Shown in pieces: positions 13,271 to 24,920 of a stretch of 64,000 bases of DNA. The position numbers were made by a program, and so were the translations under genes. Below the pieces are notes generated by a model. That model was not told the DNA's origin. It worked only from the letters and a program-made list of their open reading frames with translations, and made no database searches. Origin of the DNA: Neocallimastix lanati (nom. inval.). Lineage: Eukaryota > Neocallimastigomycota > Neocallimastigomycetes > Neocallimastigales > Neocallimastigaceae. Location of the stretch: NCBI GenBank assembly GCA_016946835.1, contig JACVTC010000123.1, positions 342,501 to 406,500 of the forward strand, written 5' to 3'. Numbering within the stretch: position 1 is the first letter of the stretch; each line of letters starts with the position of its first letter.

Positions 13271-15637
13271 GAGTGATATTTAAAATATATTAATTAATAA
13301 TAGTAATATTACGTAATAAAATCTTTATAAATAAAAAATTTTTTGTTTTTAATTTGTTCTACTATAGGAAGTACATATGAATCATCATAAATATATGTAC
13401 ATAAGCCATAAATTTTATATTATATTAAATATTTATATATTTAATGAATTTTTAATTGATTTTGTTACAAATAATACATTTATTAGAAAAAAAAAAAAAT
13501 TTATATATACTTTTAAAGTTTTAGTTTAATATAAAAAAAAACTTTAAATATTAAATTATTGAATTGTAATCAATGTCGGAACGTAGTACTATAAAACTCT
13601 TGAGAAAATTTTCAATAATTATTGGTTTTTACTATTACAAATCTTATTCTTATTATTAATATTTCTAACACCAAAATAAATTAATAAAGTGAATTTATAT
13701 TAATTTCTTTAATGAAACCAGAATTATATTTTATATTTGATATTTGATTAAACTTTATTGCTACTTTGGAACATCATTTTTTATTTATATAATTTGAAAT
13801 TTTTTTTTTATATATTATCCAAATATCAATTTATTAATAAAATTATTAAATATTATTGAATATTTAATAACATTTAATAATATTTATAATGTTTATAATT
13901 AATATTTTTTATTTATTTTCTTTTTTATTATTATTAATAATTCTTATGTTATGTATATATAAACAAAAAAATAAATAAATAAATAAATAAAATAAAATAA
14001 AATAAAAATATAAAAATAAAAATAAAAATAAAAATAAAAATAAAATAAAGATAAAAATAAAAATATAAATAAAAATGAAAATATAAAGTATTTATCCATT
14101 ATTATTAATATTATTTTATGAAGAATATTTGAAATTAAAATAATTTAATATATTTTAATAATTTTTTTTATTTTTTTTTTTTTTTTACTTAATATATTAA
14201 AATTTTTAATATTTTAATAAAGTTTTGTAAATACTTAATTATTTTATAATTTATATTTTTATGTAAATTATTCATTTAAATATGGTATTCATGTAATGAT
14301 GTTTAAGAATATATATATATATTAAACCATTTAATTTCTTATTATTACAATTAAAAAAATAGAATATCATAAATAACAAAATATTTATATATTTATTATT
14401 ACCAATAATATAGTTTTTGTTTTGATATTAAAAGAAATCTTTACTAATTCCTTAACAAGAATCTTCTGAACAGTTGATCCAACATCACATTATCCTCATA
14501 TTAGTACAATTATCAGCATTAGTATCGACAATTGATACAGTATTATTTTGAACTTCTTAATTTCATTGATCATTATTTTCATACCATTAACTATTAATTT
14601 GATTTTATTAATTATTATCTTAATTTCACTAATTATTATTTTAATTTATAAAAATTTAAAATAAAAAAAAAAAAAAAAAAAAAAATACTAATAATTTTTC
14701 TTTAAATCATATATAACAATAAAATTATTCTTAGATTCATATCAGCAAAGGCAAAAACTAAATTTTTCATATTGTTTTAAAATTTATTTATAGTAAACCA
14801 TTTTAAAAAAAAATAAAATAAAATAAAATAAAAATATTAAATAGAAAATAACATAAATTTTATCATTGGAAACTTCAATAACTACATAGTAATTAAAAGT
14901 TTTAATCTCTAAATAATAAACTTTTTTGATAATATTTGGGGACAATATAATATATAATTAATTAGTTATTGACCCAATTACCATTTGGGTTATAACTAAT
15001 TAATTATATAATATTTTTAAAACATTTTTAAATCAATATTTTTTTTTCTTTTTTTCTTTTTTTGTATTTTTATAATTTAAATATTTATATATTCAAATTA
15101 TAATGATTAAGATAAGAAGCTTTGAAAATATAACAATTCTTTAATATAAAAAAACTTTGAATTTTTAAATTTATAAAAAAAAAAATTAACATAATTATTA
15201 TATATAATTATTAATAAAAAAAAATTAACAAATGAAAAAAAAAAATAATAGTAATAATAATAGATAATAAACAACATAATATTTATTATATATAAATACA
15301 TAATTTTATAAAGAAAAAATATATAAATTATTTGATTAAAAGTATACTATACTATGTATACTATTATAAAAAAAAAAAAAAAAAGAGTAAAGTTTTATTT
15401 TATTTAAATTCTAATATAATTAAGCTTTTATCATTTTTATAATATCTATCAATTTATCTAAAATGATATTTTTTTAAAAAATTTTAAATTAATTAGATTT
15501 TAATTAAAATTTAATATATACAAAATTAAATAAAAAAAAAAAGAAAGAAAAAAAAGAAAAAAAAAAAAAATTTCCAAAATGGAAAAAAGATGAAAAAAAT
15601 AAAAATAAAAATAAAATTATTAAAATGATATTTTAAA
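13271..15637. other. AT-rich intergenic region
   Basis: No supported gene. It contains AAAAT/AAATA-type repeats (about 13970-14075), poly(T)/poly(A) runs, and a large palindrome near 14945-15014 listed separately. The 64-codon frame at 15107-15301 is Tyr/Ile/Phe-rich read-through of AT sequence. Confidence 0.65.
14945..15014. repeat. Large imperfect palindrome (potential hairpin)
   Basis: The core ATATAATTAATTAGTTAT is followed after about 25 bases by its exact reverse complement. The arms extend inward to an ACCCAA/TTGGGT pair and outward with small mismatches. The arms are about 30 bases with an 8-10 base loop. No coding capacity or flanking direct repeat was recognised. It could be a small non-autonomous element or a simple hairpin. 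Confidence 0.7.
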
Positions 15638-15679
15638 TACAATCTTTTTATTATTATTATTATTATTAGAAATACAATC

Positions 15680-15712
<33 letters not shown>

Positions 15713-15910
15713 GAAATACAATCTTTTTATTATTATTATTATTATTATTAGAAATACAATCTTTTTATTATTATTATTATTATTATTAGAAATACAATCT
15801 TTTTATTATTATTATTATTATTAGATATACAATCTTTTTATTATTATTATTATTATTATTATTAGAAATACAATCTTTTTATTATTATTATTATTATTAG
15901 AAATACAATC

Positions 15911-15943
<33 letters not shown>

Positions 15944-16134
15944 GAAATACAATCTTTTTATTATTATTATTATTAATATTATTATTAGAAATACAATATT
16001 TTTATTATTATTATTATTATTAGAAATACAGTCTTTTTATTATTATTATTATTATTAGAAATACAATCTTTTATTATTATTATTATTATTAGAAATACAA
16101 TCTTTTTATTATTATTATTATTAGAAATACAATC

Positions 16135-16182
<48 letters not shown>

Positions 16183-16193
16183 GAAATACAATC

Positions 16194-16235
<42 letters not shown>

Positions 16236-16756
16236 GAAATACAATCTTTTTATTATTATTATTATTATTATTATTAGAAATACAATCTTTTTATTATTAT
16301 TATTATTATTAGAAATACAATCTTTTTATTATTATTATTATTATTAGAAATACAATCTTTTTATTATTATTATTATTATTAGAAATACAATCTTTTTATT
16401 ATTACTATTATTATTATTAGAAATACAATCTTTTTATTATTATTATTATTATTATTAGAAATACAATCTTTTTATTATTATTATTATTATTATTAGAAAT
16501 ACAATCTTTTTATTATTATTATTATTATTATTAGAAATACAATCTTTTTATTATTATTATTATTAGAAATACAATCTTTTTATTATTATTATTATTAGAA
16601 ATACAATCTTTTTATTATTATTATTATTATTATTAGAAATACAATCTTTTTATTATTATTATTATTATTACTACTATTATTATTATTAGAGATACAATCT
16701 TTTTATTATTATTATTATTATTAGTATTAGTATTAGTATTAGTATTAGTATTAGAA
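15638..16756. repeat. Compound minisatellite: conserved TACAATCTTTTT core plus variable ATT arrays
   Basis: About 28 tandem units each consist of an invariant core AGAAATACAATCTTTTT followed by an ATT array of variable length, so unit length varies from about 30 to 60 bp. A few cores carry single changes (CAATATTTTT near 15990, CAGTCTTTTT near 16030). The array ends in a run of TTAGTA units at 16720-16756. No open frame traverses it. Confidence 0.92.
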
Positions 16757-16826
16757 ATAATAATAATTATAATAATAATAATAATTATTATTATTATTAT
16801 TATTAATATTATTCTTATTCTTATTC

Positions 16827-16879
<53 letters not shown>

Positions 16880-16890
16880 TATGCCATTTC
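16757..16890. repeat. ATT trinucleotide array adjoining the minisatellite
   Basis: Mixed AAT/ATT units with a few CTT variants and then a pure ATT run to about 16879. This is simple sequence continuous with the neighbouring minisatellite. Confidence 0.85.
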
Positions 16891-16981
16891 TTTTTTTTTT
16901 TTTTTTTTTTTCATTAATAAATTTACTGGTTATTGTTATTTCCTGAATCTTCCATTTCTTGAGAATCTAACATTTCTAGAA

Positions 16982-17182
16982 CTATTCGAACTGGAACTTT
17001 GGACCTAAATTTGTATTTGAATTTGAGTCTTGACTATAATATGGAATATTATTAAGAGTTCCATAATAATTTGTTGTTACCTTCATTATCTTGAATAATA
17101 CAAAATTTAAAATATGGGATTCCACTATAACTTTTGTTCTTAATTCATAGCTCCCTTCACATTCTAAATAATTTAATTTCAT
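16982..17182 (-). CDS. Short unrecognised frame, possible gene relic
   Basis: A 66-codon frame with balanced composition (it includes E, G, C, V, T and P) in a segment less AT-rich than its surroundings. I recognise no family. Immediately after its stop, an overlapping frame continues with a plausible acidic C-terminal tail (EMLDSQEMEDSGNNNNQ, then stop). This would fit a decayed gene with a frameshift near the end. There is no clear start context, and upstream sequence gives only broken frames. It could equally be chance. Confidence 0.2.
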   Translation of the reverse strand: MKLNYLECEGSYELRTKVIVESHILNFVLFKIMKVTTNYYGTLNNIPYYSQDSNSNTNLGPKFQFE

Positions 17183-18385
17183 GAATTTTTACCTCTTTTC
17201 ATTTCAATTTTTTGTTTCTTTTTTATTGTGAAAATTGTATGGATTAAATCACAATAGCGTACCATATTACAAATAATAAAATAATGTTTGAAAATGGTAT
17301 CTTTATCAATCCATGCTTATCCTTAGTTCAATCCCCTGGATAATATTCACTTTCTTAATTATCAATAAATTATTACTCAACTAGTAGACTTTTTTTTTAC
17401 TCAAATAATCATTTTCGTAAAAAGTAATTTAAAAATTTTATATAATAAATTAAATTATTGAAAGTTTAAAACGAATAATTGAATAGGGTTATTAGGGGGG
17501 AAAAAATGGATCTTTCATTGTAATAAACTTATAAAATATTTGAATTATGTCTATATATGAAAAAAATTTTAGAAGCAATTAAAACTAATGATATTGAAAA
17601 TAAAAAACTATGAAGAAAAATAAAATAAGTCAATACAATAATTTATATAATAAGAAAATAAAAATTAAATTTTAAAAAAAAAAAAAAAAAAAAAATTGGA
17701 ATTTATCTACTTTAAATAAGTTATATCAATAAATTATTTTGAATTGTTAAAATACCAATAATCTTTGTTAATAAATGAATTTAGTATTCACTTTTAATAG
17801 CCATTAGTAATAATCAATTAGAATAGTTCAATTATTAATAGATTATTCAAATAAATAATATATATATATATAATATTATTAATTTTGACTTCGTAAACTT
17901 ATTAAGTAATTATGTACATAAAAATAATATTATTTTAAAAATTAATAATAACAATAATAATAATAATAGATAGTATCTAATCTCTTAGGTCATCATTATT
18001 AATAATATAAAAGTAGTTAAATTATTAATTGCTTAATCCAATAAAAGTATATTTATGAAAAAATAAAAAAAAAAAAAAAAAAATAATGAAGTTTAGATTC
18101 TTTAAAGTAGCTATATCATTAAATAATTTTGAATTGATTAAAATATTAATAATCTTCAAGAATAAATAAAATAAATATACACTTTTAATTTCTTTAAATA
18201 ATAATAAATTAGAAATATTTCAATTATTAACGAACAGTGCAAATAAATAAAATTTATCTTTTAAAATAAATAAAATATATATTTATAAAATGTAAAAACT
18301 CACTACTTTTAATGGACACTTCAAACAATTAAATAATATTTTGAAACTGTAAAATTATTAATAGGAATAATATTTCTTTAAAAAA

Positions 18386-18461
<76 letters not shown>

Positions 18462-18740
18462 GTATCAAATCTTTTACGTTATCATTAATAATATAGTTAA
18501 ATTTTTATTAGATAATGTAAAATTATTTTGAATACTAAAGAAAGAGTTTAAACTTTGAAATGATATTAAACAATTAAACATAAAAATATGTAATTGCTAA
18601 AACTACTAACTGATTATAACATTATTAATAAAATGAATTTGAATATTAATAATGAAACTATTAATTTTATTTTAAAAATCATTTTATATATAATTTTGAA
18701 ATGATAAAATTATTAATTAATAATAGTCTTTTTTTTTTTA
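17183..18740. other. AT-rich intergenic region with a 72-nt poly(A) run
   Basis: No gene was seen. It contains an uninterrupted run of about 72 A residues at 18388-18459, shorter poly(A) runs near 17675 and 18065, and small AT-rich repeats. A G-rich patch lies near 17491-17503. Confidence 0.65.
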
Positions 18741-18744
18741 TATA

Positions 18745-19165
18745 GGGATTAACGAAAGGGGAGGACAATAGGGCCTCCAGTCTCTCCCTTAAATGTATCA
18801 GACTCTCATTGGATTCTGACGAGAACCTCTCTCTAAGTCAGGAAAATATGAAAGACATTTCCTATAAGCTGCTTTATAAGATGGGCTTCTTTTTAGTGAT
18901 TTCTTGAATCATCATCGAGGAAAGGAACAGCTTCACTAATCCATTCAAAAATCAATCGCTCTCTGCACTAGCAATTATATAGTCAAGCATACAAAAATAC
19001 TTACTATGTCAAGCGAACACAAACTTCATTGATACATTGATAGGAAAAAACACCCAGTGAAAATGAAAATCGCACCATATAAATTCAGGAGGTAGTTACG
19101 GGGTCCTTCAAGAAATCATGTATGTATTAGTCCGAGTACTAATCATCAAGATAAAAATTGAAAAG
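18745..19165 (-). pseudogene. GC-richer coding relic of unknown family
   Basis: About 420 bases stand out for much higher GC than the flanks. On the minus strand two or three overlapping frames give protein-like stretches (EFIWCDFHFHWVFFP, then after a frame change FEWISEAVPFLDDDSRNH and HLIKQLIGNVFHIF), each broken by stops. I do not recognise the family. The pattern fits a degenerate gene or transposon fragment. Weak evidence; it could be a non-coding RNA instead. Confidence 0.3.
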
Positions 19166-20155
19166 ATGATAATAGTAATAATACTGCTGCTATACTACTA
19201 ATAATAATAATAATAATAATAAAGTTGAATATAAATGAAAAAGAAAAAAAAATAATAACATTTTTTAAAAAATTGATTAGATCATTTATTGATTTTAAGT
19301 AGATAACTATATTAATAACTAATAATTATAATAATAATAATAATAATAAAAATTAAATATGTGAAAAAAAAAAAATAATAATAATAACATTGATTAAAAA
19401 CATAGATGGCAATGAATTTAAAATAATTACATTATTTTAATTGATTTTATGCTAATAAAATAAATAATTATTATGAATATAATTGAAAAGGATGATAAAA
19501 TGATTATATTTATTTTTTATAAACTTACTTATTATTTAAATATTTTTATTCACTTTAAAGAATAATGTTTAAACTATTAATAGGTTACATTATTGTCAAC
19601 AAATTATGGATATCATAAAAAAAAATTTTTTTTTAATGGAATATTCATATTTAAAATTGGAATAAACATTATAAATGATTTTATTAAAATAGTAAAATTA
19701 TAAATAGACTATACTATTTTTTCCCTTCCAGAAAGTAAATTAAAAATTGAATCAAAAAAATAAAAAATTAATAATATTTTACAATTAAAAATTGAATCAA
19801 AAAAATAAAAAATCAATAATATTTTACAATTAAAAATTTAATAAAAAAATAGAGGGAGAAAAAAAAAATAATGATCATACATCATTGATAATTCCATATT
19901 AAAAAAAATAATGATAATAATAATAAAACATATATTTAATTAAAAAAAACATTTGATATAAATAAAAAAAAAATTTTTTTAATATAAAAAAAATAAGAAC
20001 TAAAATAAATTATTAAAAATATATAAAAGATTATATGTAAATTAATAAATCATAGTATTAGAGATAGAAGGTTTTTTTATTTATTTATGTATTTTTTTTT
20101 TTTTTTTTTAATTTCATTTATATATATCTCTATAATAATAAAATTTTCATTTATT
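19166..20155. other. AT-rich intergenic region
   Basis: Nothing gene-like was seen. It contains AAT runs near 19200-19220 and 19330-19350, and a short duplicated segment (AAAAATTGAATCAAAAAAATAAAAAAT, repeated near 19742 and 19789). Confidence 0.6.
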
Positions 20156-20159
20156 TTAT

Positions 20160-20272
20160 TATTTCAGTCAGAGTGCCAATGCTGAACACTCAGTAAGGCT
20201 ATCAAGAAGGGCCATTATTTGTCTATATAGAAGTGTGGCCCAGGAACTGGTACACACCGGAAATAAAAATAA
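20160..20272. other. Short GC-richer relic
   Basis: About 110 bases with ordinary composition inside AT desert. The minus strand reads LFPVCTSSWATLLYRQIMAL and onward to a stop. The plus strand also reads fairly openly in one frame with a single stop. No family is recognised. It is probably a fragment of a mobile element or dead gene. Confidence 0.25.
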
Positions 20273-20282
20273 AAAAAAAAAA

Positions 20283-20365
20283 ATTTATTTATAATATATT
20301 TATTTCAGAGCTTATTAATATGTTAATGAATTAAAATCATTTGGTCATAATATTTAAAATATATA
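20283..20365. repeat. Direct repeat, copy 1 of 2 (~80 bp)
   Basis: The segment containing ATTTATTTCAGAGCTTATTA and AAAATCATTTGGTCA recurs at 20747-20828 with only a few differences. The two copies bracket an ATT array and about 380 bases of AT-rich DNA. Confidence 0.85.
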
Positions 20366-20375
20366 TATATATATA

Positions 20376-20377
<2 letters not shown>

Positions 20378-20421
<44 letters not shown>

Positions 20422-20434
20422 GTTATTATTATTA

Positions 20435-20496
<62 letters not shown>
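20378..20496. repeat. ATT trinucleotide array
   Basis: About 40 ATT units with two or three GTT interruptions. The apparent poly-Asn and poly-Ile proteins read from it in opposite directions are simple-sequence artefacts. Confidence 0.9.
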
Positions 20497-20746
20497 TCTA
20501 TTGAGAACCTTCCAAACTTTTTTAATCATTAATTTTAACTCTCTCTATAAATTATTTTGCTTTTATTGGTTATTAATATTTTTATTTTAATAATTAATTT
20601 AATTTTTCAATATAATTAAAAAAAATAGATATTAATTAAATTCTTATTAATAAAAATTTATTATTCAGAAAATAATATATAAATAATATTAATGTCGGAA
20701 AATAAATAATAAATAATATATAATTTTATATTTTTAATTATTGTAA

Positions 20747-20828
20747 TAAATTATTTATAATATATTTATTTCAGAGCTTATTAATATATTGATGAATTAA
20801 AATCATTTGGTCAAAATATTTAAAATAT
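20747..20828. repeat. Direct repeat, copy 2 of 2 (~80 bp)
   Basis: Near-copy of 20283-20365, with differences such as TATTGATGAATT for TGTTAATGAATT and GGTCAAAATA for GGTCATAATA. Same orientation. Confidence 0.85.
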
Positions 20829-21003
20829 ATTAATGTTAATCAAATTAAAAACACATAATTTAACGGTTATCTTTTTATATGTATATGTGTATACATTAGT
20901 TTTTTTTTTTTTTTTTTATACTATTATATATATTTTTTGTAATAAAAATAATATTATATATTATATATTTTATATATTAATAAAACTAATAAGAAAATTT
21001 TTA

Positions 21004-21059
<56 letters not shown>

Positions 21060-21102
21060 AATTTTTCAATTATTATTGTAATTAACATTTAAATTTACAA
21101 AA

Positions 21103-21136
<34 letters not shown>

Positions 21137-22427
21137 TTAATAATTATATTATTTATAAAAGATGATATTAATAATTAAATAAATATATATATTAGTTTTG
21201 GTATTTGATTTTTTGATATATCATCTATTTAAAATTTATATATTTTTATTTAAAATTAATAAATATTCAATTATTAATAATTAAATTTTATATTTATTGT
21301 TATAATTATTTCATCTTTGTTTATTTAAAAGTAAAAATTTTAAATATATGAATATTGGGTAATTATTAATTTAACATAAACTTAATTAAATAGTATATAG
21401 TATAATTTATAAAAAAAAATATAAAGTTTTTTTTTTGTAGTAAATTAATAATAAAAATATCTTTATTTTTTAATATTATATAATTATTAACATTAACTTC
21501 ATTAAAATTGGTTCTCTTTAATTAACTATTTTTAATATTAAAAGAAATAATTTTTCTTTGTTTATAATCATTATTTCATTTAATGATAATTATATTTACA
21601 TAGTAAATAAGTTATAATACAATATTACAATTTCAATATTAAATAATATAATATTATCATATAAATATTAAAATGATGAAAATATTTTTTACTATTAATA
21701 TTAGTATGAGGATTAAATAAAATTAACTTTTGAGTATTAATAAAATTAATAATGTTATAATAAATATATATATTAATCATTTTAATAAAATTAATATATT
21801 ACATTCATTTTAATTAATATAAATAAAATTTAATTAATTAATGTATGACGAAAAAAAATATATATATGTTATTTCACTTGTTTCTCAATTATTTTTTTTT
21901 TTTTTTGTTTCATAGTAAATTAAAAATAAAATAAAATAAAATTATAAAATGTATGTTGATATTTTAATGTAACATTAAAATAATATTAAACTATATATAA
22001 CGTTATTAGTATATAATTGATTTAGTGAACCATTAATTTATACCTAAATAAATATATTCATAATCAGTTATACTTCAATTAAAAAGTTTTTTGTTTTTTT
22101 AAAATTTAAATAAAAAAAAAAAATTAAACGAAACATTATAAAAAAAGATATCATATATTATTTCATTTAAATTTGTTTTATTTTTATTTATGTTTTTATA
22201 TTTTTGAAGTAGTACAATCAATCAAAATTATTCTTTTTAATTTATATAAAGGAAAGATTTTCATAATATTATTTTAACCCATTTAATGAAATATTATTTT
22301 TATGTTTATTTATTAAATTTTAAACATATATATATTAAATTTTAATTTATTTAAATTAACAAATATATTAAATAGGCCGCAATATTTAATACATTAAATT
22401 CATTGGTTAAACAGCATAAAAAAAAAA
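20829..22427. other. AT-rich region upstream of the esterase
   Basis: No credible gene. It contains a pure AAT array at 21007-21057 and several poly(A)/poly(T) runs. The 82-codon frame at 20833-21081 is read-through of this simple sequence. Confidence 0.65.
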
Positions 22428-22439
22428 AGTATAAAAAGG
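22428..22439 (+). promoter_or_regulatory. Possible TATA element of the esterase gene
   Basis: GTATAAAAAGG lies about 240 bases before the ATG and is the best TATA-like match upstream. Background AT content makes this weak. A long AT-rich leader up to AAAAAATG at 22670 would follow. Confidence 0.3.
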
Positions 22440-22675
22440 TTTTAATTGTATCTGTTTTTTTTTTTTATTATAGAAATTTTTAATTGTTTACTTTTTAAAT
22501 AAGATTTTGTAAATATTATTATAATATTCAAAGAGAAAAGAGTGAATTATTTGAAATTTGTAAAAAATTTTTTTTAATTATTCAAAATAGCATTTTTTTT
22601 TTGATAATTAAAGAAAATTTATATATTATATTAAAAATTAATAATTTTAAATTTCAGTAAAAAAAAATTAAAAAA

Positions 22676-24160
22676 ATGAGAAGAAATATTTCAATTTTAA
22701 CTATTTTAGCTACTACTTTTTCAGTAGTATCAAAAACATTTGCTGCTCCAGACCCAAATTTCCATATCTATTTAGCTTTTGGTCAATCCAATATGGAAGG
22801 TGCTGGTCCAATTGAAGGTCAAGATAAAACAGTTGATAAGCGTTTCCAAATGCTTGCCACAGTTAGTGGCTGTAATGGTCGTACCACTGGTCAATGGTAT
22901 GACGCTACTCCACCACTTGCCAATTGTAATGGAAAGTTAGGTCCAGTTGATTACTTTGGTCGTACTTTGGTAAAGAAGTTACCAGAACAAATCAAAGTAG
23001 GAGCTGTAGTTGTTGCTGTTGCAGGTTGTGATATTCAACTTTTTGAAAAGGATAATTATAAAAGTTATAAAATGGAATCATGGATGCAAAACACTGTTAA
23101 TGCTTATGGTGGTAATCCATATGGTCGTTTAGTTGAAATGGGTAAGAAAGCTAAAGAAGTTGGTGTCATTAAAGGTATTCTTCTTCACCAAGGTGAAACT
23201 AATACTGGTCAACAAAACTGGCCAAATCGTGTAAAAGGTATTTACCAAAACCTTCTTACTGATTTAGGTTTAAATGCTAATGATGTTCCACTTCTTGCTG
23301 GTGAAGTTGTTTCAAGTGCTCAAGGTGGTTCTTGTGGTAGTATGAACTCCATTATTCAAAGTCTTCCACAAACTATTCCAACTGCTCATGTTATTTCATC
23401 TCAAGGTTTAGGTCAACAAGGTGATGGTCTTCACTTTACATCTGCTTCTTATCGTACTTTCGGTGAACGTTATGCTGAAGAAATGTTAAAGATTCTCGGA
23501 AATGTTAGTGTAGCTCCAGCTGGTAATCAAGCTCCAGCTGGTCAAGAACCAGCCGGACAAGCCCCAGCTAACAATGCTCCAGTTGATAATGCCCCAGCAG
23601 GTCAAGCTCCAGCTGGTCAAGCTCCTGCTAACAATCCACCATTCGGTCAAGCTCCAGGTAACAATCCTCCATTCGGTCAAGCTCCAGCTGGTCAAGCTCC
23701 AGGTAACAATCCTCCATTCGGTCAAGCCCCAACTGGTCAGGCTCCAGCTAATAATGAACAACCTGCTCAAAATCCACCAGCCCAGAATCCACCAGCTCAA
23801 GATCCACCTGCTCAAAATCCTCCAGCTGGAAATCCATGGGGTGGAAACAACCAATGGAATCAATGGGGTGGAAACAATGGTGGTAACAATAATCAATGGA
23901 ATCCATGGGGTGGAAACAATGGTGGAAATAATAACCAATGGAATCCATGGGGTGGAAACAATGGCGGTAACAATAATCAATGGAATCCATGGGGTGGAGC
24001 TCCTCAAGGTGCTGTTTCAAATGCTGCTGCTGGTAATTCAGGTGGTAACTGTGCCGGTCTTTGGGGCCAATGTGGTGGTAATGGATTTAATGGTGCCACC
24101 TGTTGTTCGGAAGGTACTTGTAAGCCAGTCAACGAATACTTCCATCAATGTCAATTATAA
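22676..24160 (+). CDS. Secreted CE6-type acetyl(xylan) esterase with C-terminal CBM1
   Basis: A 494-aa protein with a signal peptide (residues 1 to about 23). The catalytic domain, about 25-280, carries SGNH-type esterase motifs: nucleophile in FGQSNMEG (S38), HQGETN (H171-N176), and DGLHF with D250 and H253 as the acid/base pair. This matches CAZy family CE6, enzymes that remove acetyl groups from xylan. A linker follows with Pro/Ala/Gly/Asn/Gln-rich APAGQ and PPFGQ units, then four imperfect WGGNNGGNNNQWNP-type repeats (DNA about 23840-24000). The last ~38 residues form a fungal CBM1 cellulose-binding module with six cysteines, starting CAGLWGQCGGNGFNG and ending FHQCQL. There is no dockerin, so it should be secreted as a free, cellulose-bound enzyme rather than a cellulosome subunit. 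No introns. The start is set by the signal peptide. Substrate preference is inferred from the family. Confidence 0.92.
   Translation: MRRNISILTILATTFSVVSKTFAAPDPNFHIYLAFGQSNMEGAGPIEGQDKTVDKRFQMLATVSGCNGRTTGQWYDATPPLANCNGKLGPVDYFGRTLVKKLPEQIKVGAVVVAVAGCDIQLFEKDNYKSYKMESWMQNTVNAYGGNPYGRLVEMGKKAKEVGVIKGILLHQGETNTGQQNWPNRVKGIYQNLLTDLGLNANDVPLLAGEVVSSAQGGSCGSMNSIIQSLPQTIPTAHVISSQGLGQQGDGLHFTSASYRTFGERYAEEMLKILGNVSVAPAGNQAPAGQEPAGQAPANNAPVDNAPAGQAPAGQAPANNPPFGQAPGNNPPFGQAPAGQAPGNNPPFGQAPTGQAPANNEQPAQNPPAQNPPAQDPPAQNPPAGNPWGGNNQWNQWGGNNGGNNNQWNPWGGNNGGNNNQWNPWGGNNGGNNNQWNPWGGAPQGAVSNAAAGNSGGNCAGLWGQCGGNGFNGATCCSEGTCKPVNEYFHQCQL
23838..24000 (+). repeat. Asn/Gly/Trp-rich linker repeats in the esterase
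   Basis: About four units of roughly 42 bp encode NNQWNPWGGNNGGN-type peptides between the catalytic domain and CBM1. The minus-strand frames overlapping it are shadows of this repeat. Confidence 0.85.
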
Positions 24161-24920
24161 ATTGATTAAATTGATTTAGAAGAATGATGAAAAAAAGTAT
24201 AAACATATATATATGTATAAAAAATTATCATTAAATAGTATATAAATGAAATATAAAGTAGAAAGTAATATTTAATTTAGAATTGATTGTAAAATAGATA
24301 TTTTAAAGCGTACATTTTAATACGAAAGTTGAAGAATGTATGTTAAAATTTATAAAAATATTCATTCATAATAAATTTTTAATTTGTAAAATAACATATT
24401 TGTATAATTAATAATTTCTTGAAATATTAAAATGAAATTTATAATAAATATTAAAAATAAAAAAAAAAATAAAAAAAAAAAAAATTGGAATTAATATGTG
24501 TTATTAATTGCATTTATTTTGATATATAGTACATACGTATATGATTCAAAAAATAGTATGTTTAATGTTATTTTATGCATTTGTTAGATGCTAATTAATT
24601 TAATGATTTTGTGTATATTAGAATGAAATATTAAATTTAATTAGAGATTAGTTATATATATAAATATATTAACCAATAATTAATATAATTTTATTTATAT
24701 AAACAAAAAAAAAAAATAAAAATATTATATTAATATTACATTAAAAAATAAAAATATTACAATAAAAGTTAAGATAATTAAGTATTTATAAATAATTAAA
24801 TTAAATTTTGCCAATAATTATTATAGTTTTATTTACATAAACAAAAGAAAAAAAATTAAAAAAGTGTTACGTTAGAAGTTAAGACAATTATATATATATG
24901 TAGATATTTTAAAAGGATAA
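24161..24920. other. AT-rich intergenic region
   Basis: Probable 3' untranslated region of the esterase followed by AT-rich DNA. A near-duplicated block with CAATAATTAATATAATTTTATTTATATAAAC lies near 24673-24703 and, more diverged, near 24812-24843. No gene is visible. Confidence 0.6.

Noticed and set aside
15638-16756. Possible CRISPR array (regular short repeats with spacers)
   Set aside because: The 'spacers' are only ATT runs of varying length, not unique sequence, no cas genes are near, and the host is a eukaryote.
20323-20532. Poly-Asn and poly-Ile short proteins
   Set aside because: Simple ATT array with AT-rich flanks; no start context, domain or balanced composition.
23486-24007. 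Minus-strand 173-aa frame rich in Trp, Ser and Ile across the esterase linker
   Set aside because: Repeat shadow. The linker repeats avoid stops on both strands, and the plus strand has signal peptide, catalytic motifs and CBM1.
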